Assembly (NCBI GenBank): GCA_002402005.2
Contig: NVUS02000056.1
Coordinates: forward strand, 1 to 13,474
DNA from: OCS116 cluster bacterium
GTDB lineage: Bacteria; Pseudomonadota; Alphaproteobacteria; Rhizobiales; OSC116
Direction: 5' to 3'
DNA: 13,474 nucleotides
Shown: in pieces, positions 6,314-12,061 of the stretch
How the letters are laid out: each line of letters opens with the position of its first letter
Numbering within the stretch: the first letter of the stretch is position 1
Made by a program: the position numbers and the translations under genes
The notes under the pieces: model-generated
Seen by the model: only the letters and a program-made list of their open reading frames with translations
What the model was told of the DNA's origin: nothing
Database searches by the model: none

Positions 6314-6577
6314 TCATTCGAAATGAGCTTTTTCTTCGACCACACCATTGACCACTTTGGCCGGAACATACACGCCATCCAAATCTTTGCTATCTAGACT
6401 TGAAAGATACAGCGCGCCAATGGCGGTGAACACCACGCCAATGGCGATGAGGATGGTCAACACCCGACGATTGAGCGCTTCGATGGCACGTTTTTTGTGA
6501 AAGATACGCACATACAGCAAAAACAATATAATGGGTGCAAAAAACACAATGATTTCAACAATAACAAAACGACCCAT
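6314..6577 (-). CDS. Small two-helix membrane protein, DUF6111-like
   Basis: Function unknown. The 87-residue protein begins MGRFVIVEIIVFFAPIILFL and has two hydrophobic segments, about 5-24 and 39-61, joined by a short basic loop (KKRAIEALNRR), which places the loop in the cytoplasm by the positive-inside rule. The tail DGVYVPAKVVNGVVEEKAHFE resembles the YVPA...G..V...F ending I recall for the alphaproteobacterial DUF6111 family. AAAGGGTGAG precedes the ATG at good spacing. It lies between the Nudix and cca genes in a tight co-directional run, the place where this family is usually found. The family assignment rests on memory of its pattern and neighbourhood, not on a search. Confidence 0.75.
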   Translation of the reverse strand: MGRFVIVEIIVFFAPIILFLLYVRIFHKKRAIEALNRRVLTILIAIGVVFTAIGALYLSSLDSKDLDGVYVPAKVVNGVVEEKAHFE

Positions 6578-6604
6578 AACTCACCCTTTAACTGTAAATT
6601 GAGT

Positions 6605-7207
6605 TTAATCTCTCAATTTATCTGCAAGATTTTTGAGCATGCCGGCAGTGGCACCCCAAATGAAATAATTTTCATATTCCAATACATAAAATTGCCGAGA
6701 CTTGCCCCGCCAAAATTTACTCTCTAACTTATAGTTATCCTCTGTCATTAAAAAATCAAGAGGCAGTTCAAATATTTCAGCAACTTCATTGGGATCGGCC
6801 TTGAGCACAAAGCCTTGATTGACCTTAGCCACCACCGGGCAAATCTTATAACCCGAACCAATTTTATAGACATCTAAACAGCCCAAAACATCCACATATT
6901 GTGGGTCTAAGCCAATTTCTTCGTGCGCCTCACGCATTGCCGCAAATGTGGCATCTTGATCGCTGGGCTCTAATTTACCGCCCGGAAAGGCGATTTGGCC
7001 GGCATGTTTTTTCATGTGTAGCGGGCGGCGGGTTAGGATAATGCTTGGGTTTTTCTGATCAATCACCGCGACCAACACTGCGGCTTGGCGGAACTGAATG
7101 CCATCCATAGGCCAATCATCACCATGATCTGACACCTGATCAAGGTCAAATTCTTTGGGTATATTTTTATGCAATATGTGCGGGGCTTTGTTTAAAAAAT
7201 TCTGCAT
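6605..7207 (-). CDS. Nudix hydrolase, probable CoA pyrophosphatase (NudL-like)
   Basis: Nudix enzymes of the NudL group split CoA and its derivatives into phosphopantetheine and 3',5'-ADP. The 200-residue protein has the extended group signature ILTRRPLHMKKHAGQ (57-71) directly before the Nudix box AFPGGKLEPSD...AAMREAHEEIGL (73-100). The metal-binding REAHEE (92-97) is intact; the box carries the one-residue spacing difference seen in this subgroup. The H..K.HAGQ..FPGG run is what separates it from generic ADP-ribose or mutT hydrolases. The last segment FIWGATAGMLKNLADKL (182-198) also matches the group (WG.TA.ML). It follows the DUF1285 gene by 9 bases and precedes the DUF6111 gene by 27, so it is part of the same transcript. 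Substrate is inferred from the family. Confidence 0.88.
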   Translation of the reverse strand: MQNFLNKAPHILHKNIPKEFDLDQVSDHGDDWPMDGIQFRQAAVLVAVIDQKNPSIILTRRPLHMKKHAGQIAFPGGKLEPSDQDATFAAMREAHEEIGLDPQYVDVLGCLDVYKIGSGYKICPVVAKVNQGFVLKADPNEVAEIFELPLDFLMTEDNYKLESKFWRGKSRQFYVLEYENYFIWGATAGMLKNLADKLRD

Positions 7208-7216
7208 TTGGCCACG

Positions 7217-7756
7217 CTAAACCGCAAATTCGCAATTGTCACTGATTAAAACAAATTTGCCATCGCGCTCCACCATATAATCGGCAAGTTGATAGCAAAG
7301 GCTGCGGGTTAATTTGGCCTCTAAGCCGTATCTAATGCCAACATAGGCCATAAATTGATCGTCTTGATGACTGAACCTGATTTTATGCTCTGTGCCAATG
7401 ACGACTTGGCCGGCCAAATTGGTTTGCACCGCAATGGTTTGCTTTGCACCCGTACCTGCCACCAATATATCGGTGGCTATAAAGGCGGTGTCTGCCACTT
7501 TGATTTTGATTTTCTCGACCGGTGTGATGAGATAATGACTGCCATCACCTTGGGCATCGCGCCACAAAACTGTGGTGAATAATTTTACCAATTTTTGGCG
7601 CTTGATTGGTGTACCCATATAGAACCAATCGCCATTGGCTTTAATTTCTATATCAAGCTCGCCGCAATGTTCGGGCGACCATCGCTCAACGGGAGCATAT
7701 CCGATGTCAGTTTCTTCACCAATTTTTGTGGCCAGTTCGGCCAATATATCACTCAT
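7217..7756 (-). CDS. DUF1285 family protein
   Basis: A 179-residue soluble protein of unknown function. PVERWSPEHCGELDIEIKA (22-40), DWFYMGTPIKRQKLVKLFTTVL (43-64) and YLITPVEKIKIKV (75-87) match the pattern I recall for DUF1285, in which a short tryptophan-rich N-terminal part leads into a beta-rich fold. No signal peptide, membrane segment or catalytic motif is visible. Its ATG lies inside the end of the upstream acetyltransferase gene (8-base overlap, ATGAGTGA), a strong sign of coupled translation, and the CoA pyrophosphatase gene follows 9 bases later. This constant partnership hints at a link with nucleotide or CoA metabolism, but that is inference only. Confidence 0.85.
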   Translation of the reverse strand: MSDILAELATKIGEETDIGYAPVERWSPEHCGELDIEIKANGDWFYMGTPIKRQKLVKLFTTVLWRDAQGDGSHYLITPVEKIKIKVADTAFIATDILVAGTGAKQTIAVQTNLAGQVVIGTEHKIRFSHQDDQFMAYVGIRYGLEAKLTRSLCYQLADYMVERDGKFVLISDNCEFAV

Positions 7757-8318
7757 TATGGTTCAACCTTAATGGTATATCATTGTTATCAATCAACTGT
7801 TGTAGACTATGGGGTTCGAATTCGAAATACAACACCCGATTGGGGTCGGTTGGTTGCGGATAATCAATCGCGCCATGTGGCACGCGTTGAAAACCACTTT
7901 TTTGATAATAATCCAAATCACCAATTAAGATGGTGAATTTCCAGCCTCTTAAGCCAGCAATTTTTTGTGCAAGAGACAAAGTTTCATCCATCAAACGCCT
8001 GCCCAAACCCATGCCTTGAAAATCAGGATTGACCGCCAGTGGCCCAAGCAATAAGGCCGCCTCGCCGGCCACATCCAATTGCCAATAGGCGATAGAGGCT
8101 AAGATTACATCCTCTCCATTTTGATTTTTTTGCGACGCAATTAAGCTCAAATCATCTATTTTAACGCTGCTCTCGCGCAGTTTATAGCTGGATTTTTGCT
8201 GGCGATCCGCACCGAAGGCGGCGTCGAGCAATTGGCTGACTTGATTTTGATATTTGGCTTGAAAAGGGGTGATAGAGACTTGATCGGCGCTGATAGCGCT
8301 AAGGGAAATGTTATTCAT
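7749..8318 (-). CDS. GNAT family N-acetyltransferase (YhbS-like)
   Basis: A 189-residue acyltransferase of the GNAT fold, which transfers an acetyl group from acetyl-CoA to an amine; the acceptor is unknown. The cofactor-binding motif A is clear: LLGPLAVNPDFQGMGLGRRL (90-109), with the Q-G-M-G-L-G pyrophosphate loop at 101-106. DYYQKSGF (136-143) is the C-terminal Y..x.GF block. The LGPLAV variant points to the YhbS/COG3153 subgroup. First gene of the five-gene minus-strand run; GGACG lies just before the ATG. It overlaps the DUF1285 gene by 8 bases. Confidence 0.88.
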   Translation of the reverse strand: MNNISLSAISADQVSITPFQAKYQNQVSQLLDAAFGADRQQKSSYKLRESSVKIDDLSLIASQKNQNGEDVILASIAYWQLDVAGEAALLLGPLAVNPDFQGMGLGRRLMDETLSLAQKIAGLRGWKFTILIGDLDYYQKSGFQRVPHGAIDYPQPTDPNRVLYFEFEPHSLQQLIDNNDIPLRLNHNE

Positions 8319-8404
8319 AAGACGTCCGAAAATATAAATGAAACTTGGGTTGGCAAATTAAGATTTATTTTTTCGTCGTAATAACATATTCTTCTCCACA
8401 GTTG

Positions 8405-8449
8405 CTATTAGGAATTAGCATACTTATATACGAACGACAAGTATAATAG
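8405..8449. repeat. Nested inverted repeat between the acetyltransferase and phosphoesterase genes
   Basis: CTATTA (8405-8410) and ATACTT (8420-8425) on the left match, as reverse complements, the joined block AAGTATAATAG (8439-8449) on the right. In effect it is an 11-12-base dyad whose left arm is split by 9 bases. It lies in the middle of the 246-base divergent region, so it could be an operator serving either gene. The region holds no other gene that I can support. Confidence 0.3.
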
Positions 8450-8493
8450 ATTGAAAAGTTGGAATTATCTGCAGGCGACATTTGTTTGGGAAT

Positions 8494-8523
8494 TTGCAAA
8501 AAAACGATATTCAATTTTATGCT
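8494..8523 (+). promoter_or_regulatory. Candidate promoter of the metallophosphoesterase gene
   Basis: TTGCAA (8494-8499) and TATGCT (8518-8523) are separated by 18 bases on the plus strand, 41 bases before the ATG. Both hexamers are imperfect matches to the sigma-70 consensus, so this is the most likely site rather than a sure one. Confidence 0.3.
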
Positions 8524-8564
8524 TCTCACTTATAGTCAACACAGAACAATATTGAAATATTTTT

Positions 8565-9521
8565 ATGCATAATTTTAGGCTCGCACATTTCTCAGACATT
8601 CATATGCCGCCCATGCCCAAGCCGACCTTGCTTGAACTTACCGGCATACGCATATTGGGCATGTCATCTTGGCAAATTAGCCGCAAGAAAATTCATAAAT
8701 TACAGGTATTGAGCGCTTTTGAGAAAGACATTAAGGCGCAGGACATTGACCATTATGCGTTTTCTGGCGATTTGGTCAACATTGCCTCACGTGCTGAAAT
8801 GCGCCGCGCGACGGCATGGATGAAGGCTTTTGCGCCAGCTGACAAAATGTCTTACGTGCCGGGCAATCATGACGCCTATACCGAAGATAGCATTGCCAAT
8901 GTATTGCATTATTGGAAAGATTATATGCTGTCCTGCGATCAAGGCGCGCAGATATTGACTGAGCTGAACATAAAATTAAGCGATGAAGTGCCTTATGGCC
9001 CCTTTCCCTATTTACGAATTTTTGGCCGGGTGGCTTTGGTCGGCACCAATTCTGGCGTGGCTTCACCGCCTTTTATGGCCACCGGCGAATTGGGCATAGG
9101 CCAGCGCAATCGGCTGGCTAGAATTTTGGCCTATCTTAAAAAAGAAGGTTATTATCGGGTGGTGATGATCCATCACCCACCATTGCCGCGCATGACGCCA
9201 AATGTGCGGGCGTTGAAAGATTGTGCTGATTTACGTGAGATTTTGACTGATGAAGGCGCTGAATTGGTGCTTTATGGCCACAATCATAAAAACAAAATTA
9301 CCAATATCAGCAATAAATATGGCCCATCTTTGATGATTGGCATTGCCTCGGCCTCAGCCATTGCCACCAGCCACAAACCTGCGGCCAGTTATAACCAGAT
9401 ATTGATTGACCAAAGCAAAAAGGGTTGGCAAGTCAACTTATTGAAACGTGAATATATTGAAGCTCATGGCGCGTTTGAAGAAACTGAAGTGACGCCCCTT
9501 GGTTTTTGGCATATGACATAA
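8565..9521 (+). CDS. Calcineurin-like metallophosphoesterase
   Basis: A 318-residue two-metal phosphohydrolase of the calcineurin superfamily; many relatives are cyclic-nucleotide phosphodiesterases (CpdA-like), but the substrate here is unknown. The five metal-ligand blocks are all present and in order: D11 and H13 (FSDIH), D69 (SGDL), N101 and H102 (PGNHD), H203/H204 (MIHHPP) and H239/H241 (YGHNHKN). There is no signal peptide, so it is cytoplasmic. No good ribosome site precedes the ATG, yet the next Met (M14) would remove D11 and H13, so this start must be close to right. It stands alone, divergent from the acetyltransferase cluster and convergent with uvrB. Its last bases form the first unit of a 35-bp tandem repeat. 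Confidence 0.92.
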   Translation: MHNFRLAHFSDIHMPPMPKPTLLELTGIRILGMSSWQISRKKIHKLQVLSAFEKDIKAQDIDHYAFSGDLVNIASRAEMRRATAWMKAFAPADKMSYVPGNHDAYTEDSIANVLHYWKDYMLSCDQGAQILTELNIKLSDEVPYGPFPYLRIFGRVALVGTNSGVASPPFMATGELGIGQRNRLARILAYLKKEGYYRVVMIHHPPLPRMTPNVRALKDCADLREILTDEGAELVLYGHNHKNKITNISNKYGPSLMIGIASASAIATSHKPAASYNQILIDQSKKGWQVNLLKREYIEAHGAFEETEVTPLGFWHMT

Positions 9522-9626
9522 ACCATAAGCACAGAGCTTTTTGGCATATGACATAAACCGTAAGCATAAAGCTTTTTGGTATGTGACATAAACCATAGGC
9601 ACAGAGCTTTTTGATATATGACTTAA
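9502..9626. repeat. 35-bp tandem repeat, about 3.5 copies
   Basis: Units at 9502-9536, 9537-9571 and 9572-9606 are each 35 bases and differ by only a few bases; a fourth, partial unit (9607 to about 9626) stops at the uvrB stop codon. Each unit holds GGCATATGACATAAACC-like sequence, and the first includes the Phe-Trp-His-Met-Thr-stop codons of the phosphoesterase gene. The array therefore grew from the 3' end of that gene. Each full unit also has AAGC-N5-GCTTTTT, a very weak hairpin followed by T residues in the plus sense. The array fills the whole gap between two convergent genes. Confidence 0.85.
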
Positions 9627-11825
9627 TTATTTTCTATTTCTATTGGTCTTGAATGTGCGGCTGCCGGCTTTGCCACTTGTGGAGCGGCCTTTAGGTGCGC
9701 CCGGTGGGAGCTTTTTCTCGCCTTTATTATAGTTGAATTGCCGCGCCAACGGGTCTTCCAATACCATTAACTCATTCTCTTCTAAGCGTTTGACCTCATC
9801 GCGAATTTGGGCGGCTTGTTCAAAATCCAGATTCTCGGCCGCTTCGAGCATTTTCTTACGCAATTCTTTAAGATGAGTCTGTAAATTTTTGCCGACCATA
9901 TGTTGCGGCGCATGCTCACCCATATCGGCGGTAACGTGATCGCCCTCAGACATGCTTTCGATGATCGCACCAATTTTCTTTTTGATCGATTGTGGTGTGA
10001 TGCCATGTTGTTTGTTATGCGCCTTTTGCTTGTCACGGCGGCGGTCAGTCTCGGCCATCGCCCGCTCCATCGAGCCGGTGATGCGATCGGCATATAGAAT
10101 CACCCGGCCTTCGACATGCCGCGCAGCGCGGCCAATGGTTTGCACCAAGCTGGTTTCGCTGCGCAAAAAGCCCTCTTTATCGGCATCTAAAATCGCCACC
10201 AATGACACTTCGGGTATATCCAAACCTTCGCGCAATAAGTTAATGCCGATCAGCACGTCAAACACCCCAAGGCGCAAATCGCGGATGATTTCTATGCGCT
10301 CCAACGTATCGATATCACTATGCAAATAGCGCACTTTAATGCCTTGGTCATGCATATATTCAGTTAAATCTTCGGCCATTCTTTTGGTCAGAGTGGTGAC
10401 CAAAACCCGTTGACCTTTGGCAATGATCACATGGCATTCGGACAATAAATCATCGACCTGTGTGCCGACCGGGCGGATGTCAATTTCAGGGTCAATCAAC
10501 CCCGTCGGGCGAATGACTTGCTCGGCAAACACACCGCCGGTGCGCTCCATCTCCCACTTACCAGGTGTGGCCGAAACAAAGATGCTTTGGGTGCGCATAA
10601 TGTCCCATTCTTCGAATTTTAGCGGGCGGTTGTCTAGGCAACTCGGCAGGCGAAAACCATGTGTGGCCAAAGTGGTTTTACGCGCAAAGTCACCTTTATA
10701 CATGGCGCCCAATTGCGGGATGCTGACATGGCTTTCATCGACAAAAACCAAGCAATTATCGGGTATATATTCAAATAATGTTGGTGGCGGGGCGCCAGCC
10801 GGACGGCCGGTTAGATGGCGTGAATAATTTTCGATGCCACTGCAAAAGCCTTGGGCTTCTAGCATTTCAATGTCAAAACTCACCCTTTGTTCAAGGCGCT
10901 GCGCCTCGAGCAATTTATTATTTTTATGCATATCGGCCAGCGTGACTTGCAGCTCTTGCTTGATAGTTTCGATGGCACGCACCAAGTGTGGGCGGGGGGT
11001 GACATAATGCGAATTGGCATAAATCCGTTCATGCTCTAGCTCTTTGAGCTTTTTGCCGGTCAATGGGTCGAACTCGACAATCGATTCTAGCTCATCGCCG
11101 AAGAATGAAAAGCGCCAAGCGGCATCTTCATAATGGGCTGGCCAAATTTCGATGACATCGCCGCGTACCCGGAAAGTGCCGCGGGTGAAGGCCGTGTCAT
11201 TACGTGTATATTGCAAGTCGACCAAGGTGGTAATGACTTTGCGCGGATCATACTCATCACCGACTTTGAGATCCATAATCATATTGCTATAGCCCTCGAC
11301 CGAGCCGAGACCATAGATACACGATACAGACGCGACGATGATCACATCATCCCGCTCGAGCAAAGCCCGGGTGGCGGCATGACGCATACGGTCAATCTGC
11401 TCGTTGACGCTCGCATCTTTTTCGATAAAGGTATCGGTCCGTGGCACATAGGCTTCGGGCTGATAATAATCATAATAAGAGACGAAATAGGACACCGCAT
11501 TGTCGGGGAAAAATTCTTTAAACTCGCCATATAGCTGAGCCGCGAGAGTTTTATTATGAGCTAAAATGAGTGCGGGGCGGTTGGTTTGCTCAATAATTTT
11601 GGCCATGGTGAAGGTTTTACCACTGCCAGTGACGCCCAACAGCACTTGGTCTCTTTCGTTATTATCAAGGCCTTTGACCAGCTCGGCAATGGCGGTTGGC
11701 TGATCACCTGAGGGTTCGAAATCTGTATGTAGTTTGAAATCAATGCCGCCTTTAACCTTGTTTTCAACCGGCAATTCGGGGCGTTTCAGCATGTCGATAT
11801 GGGCAATGTCTAACATTTTGGTCAT
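9627..11825 (-). CDS. uvrB: Excinuclease ABC subunit B
   Basis: UvrB is the damage-verifying helicase-like subunit of nucleotide excision repair; it receives the lesion from UvrA and recruits UvrC and UvrD. The 732 residues carry FEPSGDQPTAI (36-46), the Walker A GVTGSGKT (64-71), the damage-probing beta-hairpin YYDYYQPEAYVP (117-128), VDESHVSIPQ (362-371), LREGLDIPEVSLV (531-543), helicase motif VI QTIGRAAR (562-569) and a C-terminal UVR domain (about 651-686) that contacts UvrC. A basic tail follows. The frame stays open upstream to 12023, but I start at the ATG at 11823-11825: GCGGAA precedes it, the protein matches the family from there, and the extra 66 codons would cover the predicted promoter and show no conserved features. 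Single gene, convergent with the phosphoesterase and divergent from the chemoreceptor. Confidence 0.97.
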   Translation of the reverse strand: MTKMLDIAHIDMLKRPELPVENKVKGGIDFKLHTDFEPSGDQPTAIAELVKGLDNNERDQVLLGVTGSGKTFTMAKIIEQTNRPALILAHNKTLAAQLYGEFKEFFPDNAVSYFVSYYDYYQPEAYVPRTDTFIEKDASVNEQIDRMRHAATRALLERDDVIIVASVSCIYGLGSVEGYSNMIMDLKVGDEYDPRKVITTLVDLQYTRNDTAFTRGTFRVRGDVIEIWPAHYEDAAWRFSFFGDELESIVEFDPLTGKKLKELEHERIYANSHYVTPRPHLVRAIETIKQELQVTLADMHKNNKLLEAQRLEQRVSFDIEMLEAQGFCSGIENYSRHLTGRPAGAPPPTLFEYIPDNCLVFVDESHVSIPQLGAMYKGDFARKTTLATHGFRLPSCLDNRPLKFEEWDIMRTQSIFVSATPGKWEMERTGGVFAEQVIRPTGLIDPEIDIRPVGTQVDDLLSECHVIIAKGQRVLVTTLTKRMAEDLTEYMHDQGIKVRYLHSDIDTLERIEIIRDLRLGVFDVLIGINLLREGLDIPEVSLVAILDADKEGFLRSETSLVQTIGRAARHVEGRVILYADRITGSMERAMAETDRRRDKQKAHNKQHGITPQSIKKKIGAIIESMSEGDHVTADMGEHAPQHMVGKNLQTHLKELRKKMLEAAENLDFEQAAQIRDEVKRLEENELMVLEDPLARQFNYNKGEKKLPPGAPKGRSTSGKAGSRTFKTNRNRK

Positions 11826-11855
11826 AGTGATTCCGCGATAAATATTTACAAAGCG

Positions 11856-11884
11856 ATTATAGCCACTTTCGCTGCGTATGAAAA
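11856..11884 (-). promoter_or_regulatory. Sigma-70-type promoter of uvrB
   Basis: On the minus strand TTTTCA (-35, 11879-11884; four of six) and a perfect TATAAT (-10, 11856-11861) are 17 bases apart. Transcription would start near 11849, leaving a leader of about 24 bases that still contains the GCGGAA ribosome site. This supports the shorter uvrB start. Confidence 0.6.
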
Positions 11885-11891
11885 GCCATTT

Positions 11892-11906
11892 GTTCACTAT
11901 TTGTAC
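11892..11906. promoter_or_regulatory. Possible LexA (SOS) operator of uvrB
   Basis: GTTCACTATTTGTAC fits the alphaproteobacterial LexA direct repeat GTTC-N7-GTTC with one mismatch (GTAC in the second half). It lies 7 bases upstream of the predicted uvrB -35, near enough to act, and uvr genes are common SOS members. A single short imperfect match can occur by chance. Confidence 0.35.
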
Positions 11907-11948
11907 TGACAATTTATGACAGTATATTTTTGCAACTGGGATATTTGT

Positions 11949-11990
11949 GCAAATTTCTGCTTTTATACTTGCCCTAGGGTCAAAATTTGC
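11949..11990. repeat. Inverted repeat and CCCTAGGG palindrome between uvrB and the chemoreceptor gene
   Basis: GCAAATTT (11949-11956) and AAATTTGC (11983-11990) are exact reverse complements 26 bases apart; a perfect CCCTAGGG palindrome (11972-11979) lies between them. A TATACT (11964-11969) in the same span could be a plus-strand -10 element for the chemoreceptor, but no good -35 is 16-18 bases upstream. The rest of the 236-base region between the two genes holds the uvrB promoter and no further gene. Confidence 0.35.
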
Positions 11991-12061
11991 GGCTTTTAAG
12001 CATTTATAAACCATATTCAACAAGTATAGGTCAATTGGGGGGAATTATAGACAGGTATGAA

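Noticed and set aside
8329..8356. TTGCCA-16-TATTTT as a minus-strand promoter for the acetyltransferase
   Set aside because: Transcription would begin only a few bases before the ATG and would remove the ribosome site; kept only as a weak possibility.
10417..10827. 136-codon open frame on the plus strand, and others at 9952-10329 and 11133-11534
   Set aside because: All are antisense to the conserved core of uvrB.
11826..12023. 66-codon upstream extension of the uvrB frame
   Set aside because: It is open but covers a TATAAT promoter and a possible LexA site, has no uvrB family features, and the ATG at 11825 has a ribosome site.
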